Shown piece after piece: positions 7,789 through 19,600 of a DNA stretch of 64,000 nucleotides. Position 1 is the first letter of the stretch, and each line of letters begins with the position of its first letter. The position numbers were made by a program, and so were the translations under genes. This stretch comes from Hemileia vastatrix (Eukaryota > Basidiomycota > Pucciniomycetes > Pucciniales > Zaghouaniaceae): assembly GCA_030280995.1 (NCBI GenBank), contig JASXTE010000003.1, forward strand, positions 1,364,001 through 1,428,000, given 5' to 3'. The notes beneath the pieces were generated by a model that did no database searches, was not told the origin of the DNA, and saw only the letters and a list, made by a program, of their open reading frames with translations.

Positions 7789-10700
7789 TCAATCTTCTTC
7801 ATGTCTAGTGCCTCTGGGATAGAACCTCTTCACCTGATCTGCAGCCACTCTCTTCTTTAAGACTGCACCATCCAACTCTTCCAAAACATAAGAACCTCCA
7901 GACACCTGAGATCTGACTCTGTAAGGTCCATTCCATCTGTCAGCAAACATTTTTCCCCACTGACTCTCCAAACTTCTATTATACACCAAAACCAAACAAC
8001 CAGGTTTCAAGGGATTCCTGAGTCTATGAGCAAACTTCTTGTCCCAGTATCTGACTGATTGATTCCTAATCTTCATCATTCTAGAGTATGCTTTCTCTTG
8101 GCATTCCTCTCTACATTCCAACTGTTGCATCCTGGAACAGAGCAATTCTTCTGTTGAGTGCACCTCATCCCAATCAATTCCAAGATAATTGACAGCTTCC
8201 AAGTCCACTGGTAGAACAGCTTTCTGACCAAACATTAACTCATAAGGAGAATAGCCAGTTTTCCTCTTCACAGTGGCCCTATCAGCAAATAATAAAAAGG
8301 GTAAATAATGCCTCCACTTTTCAGCACTATCCCCACACATCTTTACTAAAGCATTCTTGATAACTTGATGGCCTCTTTCAACCATGCCTTCAGCTTTAGG
8401 ATAATAAGGTGTAGCCACTCTAACTTTAGAACCAACACTAGCCACAGTTTCTTTAAATTCGGCACCAAACTCTGGCCCTCCATCAACAGTCACCAACTTC
8501 ATCAACCCATACCTATAAATCCACTCCTTCTTCAAAAACTCTGCCACATTCTTGGCAGTCAAATTAACCAGAGGCACTGCCTCAACCCAGCCAGACAAAT
8601 CATCCCTGGAAACAATTAAGTATTTATACCTGCCCTCTTTAATATAGACAGCATCCAGACTGACCCTTCCAAAAACAGTTGATTCACCAGTAGCATGGCC
8701 CACCTCTTTAGGTTTCAAGTGACTTCTTCTTTGACATTCTTCACAAGATTGAACCCAACCCTGCACAGCCAAATTCATACCTGGCCACCAAAATCTGTCA
8801 GCTACTCTTCTATAAGTCTCCCCAAAGCCTCTATGACCAAGGTCTTCATGCAAAGACTTAAACAAAACTTCTTGACCCTCCTTCTGAGTCACCACAACTT
8901 GAGGATTAGGATGTCTCCTCCTCATCAACCTTCTTCCTGACACATAAAATCCAGGACTCTTCTTCTTAATTTCCAACCAAGTATCATCATCACAACTATC
9001 TGGCCTCTCCAAGGTCAACAGATATTTCACCAAAATAAAATAAAACCCAGACTGACCCCAGGTCTCATCTTCAAAATCCAACAAAACAACATCCAAGGGT
9101 ACAATTCTGTCATCAAACTCACCAGTGTGAACATGAGCCAATTGAGAAGCCCAACCAGGACACCAATCTTTAGATTTTGGCACGTCCTTCTCTTTCCACT
9201 GAACCTTGTGAGAATCCAGTTCACTAACAAAAACACCCTTTTTCAAATTTGAGCTGTCCCAAACAACAACTCCATCTTCATCAACAAAAACATCCCGATG
9301 ACCAGAATCAAGATCAGATCCAGCCAGTTTAGCCTCTTGGGGGAGGTCAGAAAAATCTTCAGCACCCTTAGTGCTGGCCCTAACCACCGGAACATCTTCA
9401 TCAAACTCTTCAGCCTCAGAATCTTCATCTGTAGATGGCCTCCTTGATAATCCATCAGGCATTGTAAAAGTTTTACCTGTTTTGTGTACCAGGTCAAAAG
9501 AAAAGTGTTGAATAAATGCCACCCACCTAGTCATTGGAGAATTTGGAAGACTAGGCGTATTGATCATCTGAACCAAAGATTTTGCATCCACCTGAAGCTC
9601 AAAATGCTGCCCCCACAAAACCGTCTGTAGCTTCTTTAAAATTTTTTCTACACCACACAATTCCAACTTAGGTTGAGAATACCTAGATTCCACCTAATTA
9701 AACCCCACAGACTCATATTGTACTGGCCTGACCCTCCCAGGTTTATCCTCCTGAGACAAAACAGCACCAGCAGCAATATAACTTGAGTCCACTTCCAGAT
9801 AAATTTTTCCAGCACCAACACCATAATCCAACTTGTGAAGAACAATATCTTCCCCAACAACCCTTTTCAACTTCTGAAAAGAATCTTCACACTCTTCAGT
9901 CCATTTCTAATCTGCATCTTTCTGGTCAACCTCCTTAAAGGTGAAGCCAACAAAGAAAAATCCTTAATAAAAATCCTGACATATACACATACACCCAAAA
10001 ATACCCTGACTTCAGTAGTATTTTTAGGCCTTGGCCATGACTGTATTTTATTAATCTTCTTCTTCACCATAATCCTTCCCTCTTTACATACCACATGACC
10101 CAGAATTTCCAAAGCAGGAACACAACAACAGAATTTTGACCCTGAAATGGTCAAACCAGCCTCTTCAATCCTAAACAACACTCTCTCTAGAGTTATTGCA
10201 TATTCCCAAACAAACCTCCTTATGCCAGGGTTCTCTGCTAACACCTCATTATCATAATCAGTTGATGGTCCTTTAATTCCACCATCATCAATAAAAATAC
10301 CAGCATGAGTAGGAACCTCATCCTTCAAAATCCAAGCCATCTGTGCTTGATATACCACCACTGAATTAGTTGCTCCTTGAGGCAACCTAGTTAGTTGAAA
10401 TCCTCCCAAATGAGTCTCAAAAGTTGTGAGAGGCCTTGAATCTGTATGAAGTTCCCTCTCATTATAACCACCCATAATATCACCCAAACCATAACACACC
10501 CTTCCAGCAAAAGCTTTAACAAATTCCTCTGCACTTGGTGGCATACCAGCGTCCTTGATAGTGACTCTATTCAAGGCTCTAAGATCATGCACCACCCTCA
10601 ACTTTCCATTCTGCTTCTTTACACAGAAAACCAGACTTGAGTAGCTGGATGTCGATTGTTCGTATAACCCAGTCCTGACTCTTTTCCTAACAATCTCCAC

Positions 10701-11675
10701 AAAATCCTCTCTGATAGAAGCTGGAATTGGAATAGGTTTGATTTACCAAGGTTCATGACAAACCACAGGAATCAAGTAAGGTTCCCCATAAGAGTGCTTC
10801 AACACACCCCTTTCCTCCTCAACAATAGCCACAGATTTTTCCCTTAGCACAATAACGTGCAACAACAACTTCTTTTCTTCTTCAGACAACCACCCATCAG
10901 GACCAAAATTAACAACTTTTAAACTTTCCACAGTCACCCTAGCCGTATCTACAAATACTGGAGGATTCTTCACCAATGGAGTACAGTACGGATTTCTTGA
11001 CAAAGGAGGTCTCTTCAAGGGCAGATTCAAACCCACAGGCATAGGCTCATTAAAAGGCCTAATCTTCTGCGCTACCTGCTTATACTTTGCCGCTCCACCT
11101 TCAACTTGAGGGATCTTCAGGAAATCTTCACCACCAGACCTGGAACAAAAACCAAGGGTTTCCCCATTGCTCACATGTGTGGCCAAGGTATTGTTTTTGA
11201 AAGGTGTAGGAGAAACCCTAGCAGTGCACAATTGGGAGGACCTACTATTAGACCCCAATCTCACCAGTCCAAAACTTTTTGGCAATTCCAAATCTTCATC
11301 TTCACTTCCCTCTTCCAAATCTTCAAATCTTGATTCATCTTCAGAATCAACTCTTTTAAAATTTTGCAGTTTAACCTCATGCTGGAGGCCCAAAAATTGA
11401 TCTTGACGATCTTCACAAAAATATTTTGAATCTTCTTTCTTCATTATCTTCAGATTTTTTTCTTGATTTTCTTGAATTATCTTGAAATTTTTATCTTCTG
11501 TTCTTGAGTTTTCTTCTGACCTACAAAAATAACCAGGGGTTTCCCCAATGCTCACAGGTGTGGCCCAGGTAATGTTTTTGAAAGGTGTGGAAAAAACCCT
11601 AGCGGTGCACAATTGGGAGGACTTACTTTTAGACCCCAATATCACTTCCCCAAGACTTTTCCACATATCTTTCAA
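7789..11675 (-). pseudogene. Ty3/Gypsy family A pol polyprotein, copy A2
   Basis: The reading frame opens at 11675 with an acidic region that includes a duplicated segment of about 41 residues (residues ~12-52 and ~141-181, both with SSQLCTAR). It continues to the conserved stretch ending in CHEPW, where Gln is replaced by TAA at 10743-10745. Reverse transcriptase (FIDD) occupies 10700-9870. A one-base indel near 9890-9900 shifts the frame, and a further stop lies near 9695. From 9693 to 7789 the frame is open again: RNase H C-terminus (DAKS, DGLSR), integrase zinc finger (HEDLGH, CEEC), core Asp in LDAVYIKE, Asp in VDGGPEFG and Glu in EGMVERGH, ending in a GPY-like module (NGPYRVRSQ). No chromodomain. 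It is more intact in the integrase than A1 but has at least three lesions. Family assignment is secure. Confidence 0.93.
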
Positions 11676-11905
11676 TAAAGATATATAACCAATCTTCTTC
11701 CTTGAGCTTGAATTAAAAATAATTAAGAATTATGAAAGAGAACAGAGACTTGATAAAAAACTTGATGAATACTTGCAGAGAAGAGAAACATTAAAAAGAG
11801 AAAGTTGAAAATCCACTTGGTATATCTCCAAGGGAGCTGACCTACTACAACCTGGGATTTCCTCATCTTGGGGAGAGGTTGTAGCACTAGGTTGGTCAGC
11901 CCTCA

Positions 11906-13096
11906 TTACTCTAAAAAAGACAGACTCTCAATAGAGCCTGAGCCAAACTCCAAAAAACCAGAGGCGGCACCCACTTCCTTCCTTCTCCTGCAGCAATCCA
12001 TGCACTGGCACATTGAAGATAAACCAGGCCTGGTCTCCCAACACTCCTCTCCAGGGGATGATAACCTCATGTGAAGTCTCCTTTCATCTTCACCAGTCAA
12101 CTCCAAACTGATTCCCAAATCAAATTGATAACCAATTCTTTCTTGAAAATCCATCAAGAATGGCCTGCCTAAACCTGATTTTACATTACACTTAGCAATG
12201 TAAAAATTAACCTTCCCTGAGGCTCCGCCAACATATAACTTCACAAACTCTGAAGTTCCAACCAATTCAGTGAAATAACCACCGATCCCTCTCAAATTCC
12301 CACCAATACCAGTTTTGATGGGGAGGCCCAAATGAGTTGCCTCAAACAAAGAAATCAGGTTTATCTGAGAACCTGAATCCACCAATGCCCTTTCCTCCCT
12401 GCCATTCAGAGTGACATTGACATATCCCAGAGGAGCAGAAAAATGAGTTTCCAACCCCTCACCAAACTTTTCAGCAGAATCAAAGATGTATTCCATCTCC
12501 CCAGAAGAAACTCTTCTGCTGGTCAACAAATTTTTCTGTCTATCAGCCAACACTGGACTGATAGCATACAATTCCCCATAAGATAGGAAAACCTGACCCT
12601 GATTCATCCTTTCCAGGACAGAGTCCATAACATTAACTTGACCAGAAACTACTGGCCTCTCAAAGTGAGCTCTTTGCTTCACTAACTTGGTCCTAGAAGC
12701 TTCTTGAGGACCAGCACCACCAACAGAATTACCATTAACAGGAACCAAACCAGATCCCTCACCTGAACCTCTAACTCCAGCAGGCTTTGGAAATGAAGCC
12801 AAAGGGACATCCTCCTCAGAGTCAGAATCCACCTCCATTTGCGTTGGATCACCATTCAGATCCAATGCACCAAAACTAGGGGGGCCCATGTCAGCCATAC
12901 CCTTCTGCATCTTGTACAGCTCCTCTTTGCTGTACCTCTTCCTAGCTGCACTTAGCTTAGGATCCACCTTTGAAGAATTTGGCTTTGGTTGGGCCTGAGA
13001 ACTGCTCTTAGGCCTTCCCACCTTTCCTGATTCCACATCATAAACACCAGCCAAGCATTCACCACTTGACTGTCCACCACAAGAGTACAACTCCAA
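11906..13096 (-). pseudogene. Family A protease region of gag-pro
   Basis: A frame of 396 codons. The N-terminal half is a low-complexity linker with acidic patches. The C-terminal half carries a retropepsin-like aspartic protease: ALVDSGSQINLIS around residue 235 gives the catalytic DSG, followed by a hydrophobic segment and GRPFLMDFQERIG. It lies between the zinc-knuckle region (13125-13535, another frame) and pol (11675, another frame), with a 230-base gap before pol that is rich in stops. Such frame changes could be decay or programmed shifts. As A2 has clear nonsense lesions elsewhere, decay is more likely. Confidence 0.8.
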
Positions 13097-13124
13097 ATCA
13101 CCAAAGGAAGTAGAAAAAGAGACC

Positions 13125-14229
13125 TTATTGACCTCCTTCCCTTTTCCCTTTTACCTTGAAATCCTCATCCTCCTTACCAAAAGACTTCCCTTGATCAGAA
13201 ATCTCCTCAAAACTTGGCCTCCTTTGATTGAGACCTCCCCTTCTCCTGACCAAATCAACAGGAGCCTGCCCCTCACTGGGCTTCACAAAAGAACCATCTG
13301 GGAACTTGAAAACCCTGCCATCAAACTCCACTTTTCCTTCAGACACATCCCTGTTCAATGCCCAACAATCATTGGACCTGTGCCCCCTCCTGCTACAATA
13401 AGAGCAGACCCAAGGATCACTCCTACCAGCCCTCCTATCAAAATCTCTAGGCTGAGAAGGTGCCTTATTGACCTTCTTAGCCTCCTGCACAAAAATGTGG
13501 AGCTGTTTTGTCAGGTCAGCTAACTGTTCCACCATTGAGTCCCTCTCCTTTTTGGAACCTTGACCATATTCTTCTCCTCCTTCTTCTCCCTAACTTCCTC
13601 TTCAGCCAAAGCCTCACTGACTTTGCTGACATACTTGGCACACCCCTCCTGATAGATGTCCACAGCCAATAACTTCAAATGGGCCTCAACAGCCTCCTTC
13701 ACCTTATCCAAGGCAGGAAACTTTTGGTCCCCATTAAAAGGGTCTACATCAATTCCTTTCTTGACAACTCCTTCAACACATCCATCCTGACATCTCTAGC
13801 CAGGGCAGACCAAAAAACATCCTTGGCAGCATTTTCATGTGCCAGCTCCTCCACTTCCACCAAATATTCCACCACAGGATCAAACTGTAGCAGAAACTTC
13901 CTGTAACTATGCAAGTTACCAACACCACCATAAGATTGCTATTCACTGAAAACCTTTTTCAGATCCACCATAGTGAACCTAACACCCCATCTATCCACCA
14001 TCTCCCTACAAAATAACTTCCAATCCCTCTTCTTGTAGCCAGACATGGCCAAAATCTCCTTCTCCACTTCCCTATCACCAATTAAGAAGATTATCTGCTT
14101 CACCATGTCCAGGTAGGAAACACCATCCACTCCAGCAGCAGTTTCATACTTCTCCAGAAACCACTTCACATCTTCCCCATTAAACTTGGTACCATCCCAA
14201 GTTTTAATCGTAACACACTCCCTAACCAT
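13125..14229 (-). pseudogene. Family A gag region (capsid and zinc knuckle), broken frame
   Basis: The likely start is the methionine at 14229 (MVRECVTIKTWDGTKF), since the 42 codons open upstream of it overlap the leader beside the primer-binding site. The first segment (14229-13939) looks like a capsid N-terminus and ends at a TAG near 13939. Similar-looking protein continues past the stop in that frame (QSYGGVGNLHSYRKF) until about 13760. The next segments are 13711-13520 and 13535-13125 in two other frames. The last has a canonical CCHC zinc knuckle, CSYCSRRGHRSNDC (C-X2-C-X4-H-X4-C), the nucleocapsid signature that binds element RNA. At least one stop and two frame changes make it non-functional. 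Confidence 0.82.
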
Positions 14230-14360
14230 CACAGCAGAAGGACTATCCCCCCACTGACAGTCACCACAGGAATAGCAGAACCAGAAGCCATTCCTCCAGA
14301 CCAAAACACCAAAAAGAGCCAACCAAAGAAAACAGAGATTCCAAAGAACTAGCAAGTTCT

Positions 14361-14378
14361 ACCCCACGTTGGGCGCCA
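14361..14378 (-). promoter_or_regulatory. Primer-binding site of Gypsy copy A2
   Basis: On the minus strand TGGCGCCCAACGTGGGGT starts five bases after the LTR end (14384). TGG matches the CCA tail of a tRNA, so the primer tRNA would end in ACCCCACGTTGGGCGCCA. The tRNA could not be named from the sequence alone. Confidence 0.8.
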
Positions 14379-14383
14379 GAAAT

Positions 14384-15420
14384 GTAGACAATCCTATAGT
14401 ACTAGCTATAGGCCTTGACCAAGGGAATTGGAGAAAAACCAGAGAGAAAATCCCCTATCCCTTTAGAAAAATAAAGTGAGATTTACTTGCTAAAGTAAGT
14501 TGGTTCCTGTTTTGCTAAAGCCCCCTTTCCAACACACTTGACTGCTGGATGAGCCAAGAAAGTAGTCACCAGCCAGACTACCAGACCAAAGAACTGAAAT
14601 GTAGACCAATGTCCACACCAGAGACAGCAAAGATACTTGATGTAGGCTGCAAATCCACACCAGAGACAGAAATAATACTTGATATAGCTTGCAAGACTAT
14701 AACAGAGAAAACAGTTGCCAAAGTTAAGTTAAATGAAGAACTCACTTGAAACAAACACAGCCAAATTGTGGCCAGAAAACAGTGAAAACTGAGTGAGGAG
14801 CAAGGATATCACCTCCGGATGGTTGTATGATAATTAAAGTTGCCCCCAAACTGTCTTTTCACTATGTACACACAGACCACTATCTAAGAGCCCATGCACA
14901 CCCACAAATCTGGCACCTGTACCCGCCAAATTGAATAAAAAACCCTCCAGAAGCGCTCCCCAACCTTCTAAAACTGAGGCGGGCAGGCTGCCCGAGGTCA
15001 GAGGTGTTGCCTGAAGCGGCCGGGCCTCCCTGAAGCCAGAAAACCAATAAAAACAACTAATCTACTTAGAAAAATTAGCTACAACTACTAAAACCTTTAA
15101 AACACGGAATTTCACTATAAAAACATTGAGACATGAAATATAGAGAAAAATTAGCCCTATCCAATGGTACTATGCACTTAACCCTATGACTTAAGGTTAG
15201 CCTGTAAAACACGAAAAACAAAATTAAACAACTATCTTTTATAAATGAAAAATGAGGAAATGACCCCTTAAAACTTAGAATATGAAAAATGTCTACAAGA
15301 CATAAAATATAGAGGAAAACCAGGGCTATCCAATGATATTACCCACATACCTGCAGACCCAATATCCACGGAATAAAACAAGAAAAATACCTTATTCTTT
15401 AACAGATGTCAATTAAGACA
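14384..15420 (-). mobile_element. 5' LTR of Gypsy copy A2 (truncated at its 5' side)
   Basis: On the minus strand the LTR ends ...TCTACA at 14384, directly before the primer-binding site. It shows a triplicated ~44-bp unit (about 14600-14710, ACCAGAGACAG with ACTTGATRTAG), a GC-rich block at 14970-15045 with the palindrome GGGCAGGCTGCCC, and two related blocks containing CCTATCCAATGG (15140-15165) and GCTATCCAATGA (15320-15345). None of the hairpins A, B or C seen in the 3' LTR is present, so the 5' part of this LTR is missing. The boundary near 15420 is approximate. Confidence 0.6.
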
Positions 15421-15479
15421 TGCACAAACAGCGCCAAATCACACAACAAAGGCCCCTGCCAATGTTGGAAGACCACATT

Positions 15480-16178
15480 GTAGTTTATTTTTTAAGTATT
15501 TTGGGTGTTTTTTGTGGTTTTCTGGCTTCAGGGCCGTCCTGCCGCTTAAGGCAGGCCTCCTGACATCGGGCAGACCACCCTCCTTGGTGCTAGAAGGCTG
15601 GGAAGTGTTTCTAGAGGGGTTTTATGTAATTTGGCGCTCAGAAACTCCAAATTTGTGGGTTTGCATGGGCTCTTAGATAGTAGTCTGTGTGAATATAGTG
15701 AATAAGACAGTTTGGGACAACCTTAATTATCATACAACCATCCGGAGGTGATATCCTTGTTCCTCACTCAGTTTTCACTGCTTTCTGGCCACAATTGGCT
15801 GTGTTTGTTGCAAGGTTAGTTCTTCATTTAACTCAACTTTGGCAACTGTTTTCTCTGGTGTAGTCTTGCAAGCTATATCAAGTATTATTACTGTCTCTGG
15901 TGTGTATTTGCAACCTACAGCAAGTATCATTGCTTTCTCTGGTGTAGAAATTGGTCTACATTTCAGTTATTTGGTTTGGTAGTCTGTCTAGGGACTACTT
16001 TCTTGGCTGATCAGGCAGTCAAGTGTATTGGAAAAGGGGCTTTTAAACAACAGGAACCAATTTACTGCAGCAGGTAAGTCTCACTTATATTTTTCTAAAG
16101 GGACAGGGGATCTTCTCTCTGGTTTTTCTCCAACTCCCTTGGTCAAGGCCTATAGCTAGTACTATAGGATTTTCTACA
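15480..16178 (+). mobile_element. Inverted family A LTR fragment (3' part)
   Basis: This is the reverse complement of 14384-15090 with moderate divergence. The ends TCTACA (16173-16178), CTATAGCTAGTACTATAGGA and GACYTCGGGCAG-type blocks match in order. No primer-binding site follows it, so it is a solo or 3' LTR remnant. It interrupts a B1-type LTR that continues at about 16185. Confidence 0.7.
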
Positions 16179-16184
16179 CTTCCT

Positions 16185-16690
16185 ACAAAAAATTCAAATT
16201 AATTATTTAAAATTGACATTTACAGTAAATTTTAAATACATTAATTTATTTCTGTCATATACAGTAAATACACCTTTCTGACACCTTCTTTTTAGAACAA
16301 CTTTATTATTTGAAAATGCTCCTTCTGGAATATTCTTTTTCTCTCTCATACTACTGTTTTTAGAATTTTATTGCCATGCTTTGTCTCTCCTTTGCCTTTA
16401 TAAGGCCTCTCTTTTGGTTGTTTTTCATCATTCCATTACTTACTCATACTACAAAACTATTTACTTTACTAAAATATTTATTACTATTTATTATTGCTTT
16501 AGTATTTACATTTACGTAATTCTAATCCATTAATTATAATAATAGTTTATATTCTTACCTCTTTATATTGAGTAAAATAATTGAAAAGTTAAGGAAATAC
16601 TTACCCCAAACTTGAGATCCAAAAAACCCCTTTTCACTGCCGTTTGACCACCATTAAAAACCTTCTAGACTTGAAAGACCCCTTGACAGT
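16185..16690 (+). mobile_element. B1-type LTR remnant (3' part)
   Basis: The sequence matches the minus-strand 805-bp LTRs of element B1 (35028-35832 and 42949-43753) in order. It includes the TATA-like CCTTTATAAGGCC near 16398 and the end CTTGACA at 16684-16690. Its 5' part is lost at the junction with the inverted family A LTR. The first base after it already belongs to the middle of a chromovirus gag, so leader and gag start are missing. Confidence 0.75.
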
Positions 16691-19600
16691 AAAGATTACT
16701 CTTGGGCTGAATGGAAGCATCTGAGTGAAAAACAGTTTGGAGGTTCTAAATTCAGACTAACTCAGAAAAGATTATATGAGAAAACAAGGTATAATCCCTT
16801 GAATGGTGACAAACCTACAGTATTTCTAATGGTTTTAAATAAAAAATTGAAAGCCATTGACCCAAATATGGATTTTTACTTATGGAAAGATTAACTAATA
16901 TATAAATTACCTATTTCTTCCAGAGAGATTGTTGTAGCTAGAACAATAATGGTTAATTAATACTCTGACTTGATTAATATTTGTAATGAAATATTATTAA
17001 ATCATAAGTATGAAGCAAAGTACACCACTTATAAACAAAATAATGAACCTTTGAAAAATAAGAATTCAAAAACACTGCAAGAAAAACAGAAAAAAGCTAC
17101 TGCACCTGTAGTGCTTAAAAAGTATGAGATAAATACCTGTTATAAGTGTAATAAGCCTTGGGGTAAAGGTCACACATGTGAGAAAAATATAAATATTGTT
17201 AAAAAACAACATGAATCTTAAATTGAAACAGAAAAAAGTAAAGATTCAAGTGATTATGACAGTAATATTGCATATAGTGATGAAAATGAAGTCTGTATGT
17301 TGGAAGATAATTTGTCCATCTTTGAAAACCCAATATTAAATATAGACTCAAATGAATCTTGAGGATGCTGAAATCATTAAGGATGTACAAGCTAATAACT
17401 TAAAAATGACACCTATCACTGTTCCAGATATCATTTCTGGAGAAAATGTAAATATATTATTGTACACAGGAGCTGCTGGTTCTGTTTTTTCTACAAATGC
17501 ATTACAGAAAATTGATAGTGATTTTAAGTCAAAGCTTTAAACCCTTCAAAGTAAAGATTGGAGAGGTTTTGAATCAGTACTACACCCCATTGGTAGATAC
17601 AAAGCTTCAAATTTCTTTAAAAAGCAACATGGTTATGTTAAAGTAACTTGTGACTTTGTAGTAATGAATAATACCAATTGTAGTAGCTTTTTTATCATTG
17701 GAAATGACATTCTGACTAAGTTTAGTGTAAAATTGGACCCTGCTAATAATAACTTTACAATTGAAATGAATGTTAAAACAAAATTTAAAATAAATTCTTT
17801 TAACATGGTTTTTCACATTGAGTCAGTAATAAATATTCCGTGCAAAGGAAGAGAATCCAATGAAATGGAAATTCTGGAAACAGAAATTTCAAAAGCATCA
17901 TTTGGCACTCAGATAAGTTAAACTTAAAAAACAAATATTTTGGACTTAATTAAAGCATTTCCAATGGCTTTTGAACATGGGACCAATGAACTCGGCCTTG
18001 TAAAAGATCTTGAGATGAAAATTAGTTGAATCTGTGATATGGATAATATTCCTGCTAGTCTTAAAAAGAAGCCATACCCTTATTTGCCAATGAAGAGGAA
18101 AGACATAGAGGATAATATTAAGATGTTATTTAAAATGAACATTCTTGAAAAGGTTGAAAATACACCAAAATATTGTGTAATATCACCAGTGCCAATTTCT
18201 TATGAACAAGATAAAGCAAGACTGTGCGGTGATTATAGAGCATTAAATACATTTACAGTAGATGATATTTATCCCTTACCAATTATTGCCTCTATAAATT
18301 CTACCTTTAAAGGTTCTAAATATATAAGTTGCCTAGATAGAAATAAAGGTTACCATCAAATTCCTGTTAAAAAGAATTCACAGAACTTTTTGTTGATAAC
18401 AACACATATGGGAATATATAAATATGTCAGGATGCCATTTGGACCAAAAAATGCTCCTTCAGTATTTCAGAAGTTAATGGATATAACATTCCATAATGAA
18501 ATGATTGAGGGATGGTTAATGGTACACATTGATGACATTATAGTGTTCTTTAAGACATATGATGAACACTTAATCCATTTAAAGAAGGTATTTCAGAAAA
18601 TGAATGAAATAAAAATGACCCTTTCATTGAAAAAATGTAATTTTGGGTTTGAGTCTTTAAAAGTTCTTGTTCATATTGTATCTGGCTTACAAATATGTGT
18701 AGGCAAAACTAAAGTGGCTGAAATCAAGAATATTGGATTTCATCAAAATGTAAAGGATGTACAATCTTTTCTTGGTATGTGTTGTTATTATAGAAAATAT
18801 ATAAAGAAGTACCAATTAATTGCTGCACCATTGACCACACTGATAAAGAAATAAGAAGCTTTCATTTAGAATAATGAAAGACAAAAGGCTTTTGATAAGT
18901 TAAATGAATGTTTGATGACAGCTCCTATCTTGGGACTACCAGATTTCCAATTGCCTTTTGTATTGTATACAGATGCAAGTTTTATTGGTCTAGATGCTTC
19001 TTTGCATCAAAAACAACTTATTGAAGGGAAAATTTCAGAAGTAGTAATTTTCTATATTTCACGTACTCTAAGAAGTAGTGAGTTGAAATATGGTGCTACT
19101 CAACTTGAATGTTTGGCAGTAGTATGGGCTCTTGAGAAGCTACATCATTACCTTGAAGACCAAAAATTTGAGTTAATAACTGACTGTAGTGCAGTTAAGT
19201 CACTCTTAAACATGAAGACTCCTAATAGACATATTTTTAAATGGCAATTAGCTGTACAAGAATACAGAGGACAGATGACTATTACACATAGAGCAGGAAC
19301 CTTACACTTTAATGTAGATCTGTTATCCAGAGTACCTCAACCAAATAATGATGATAATACTTCTTATGTTCCTGAAACAGAGATTATTAACATTTATGGC
19401 ATTTATATTGTAGATCTTTAGGATGAATTTATGCAATCAATTCTTGATAATTATGCTTCAGATCCAGACTTGAGTAAACTTACTACAATATTAAATGATC
19501 CATCAAATGCTTCAATGAGTGTTTTAATAAAAAGATTACCACATAAGTATAGGGAAGCATTAGAAAAAGGAAAATTTTCCATTTAGGATGGTTTTATTTA

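Noticed and set aside
14549..14749. A 66-codon repeat protein (KILDVGCKSTPET-type units).
   Set aside because: It is the antisense reading of the triplicated 44-bp unit in the family A LTR, which also occurs inverted at 15850-15960 with a broken frame.
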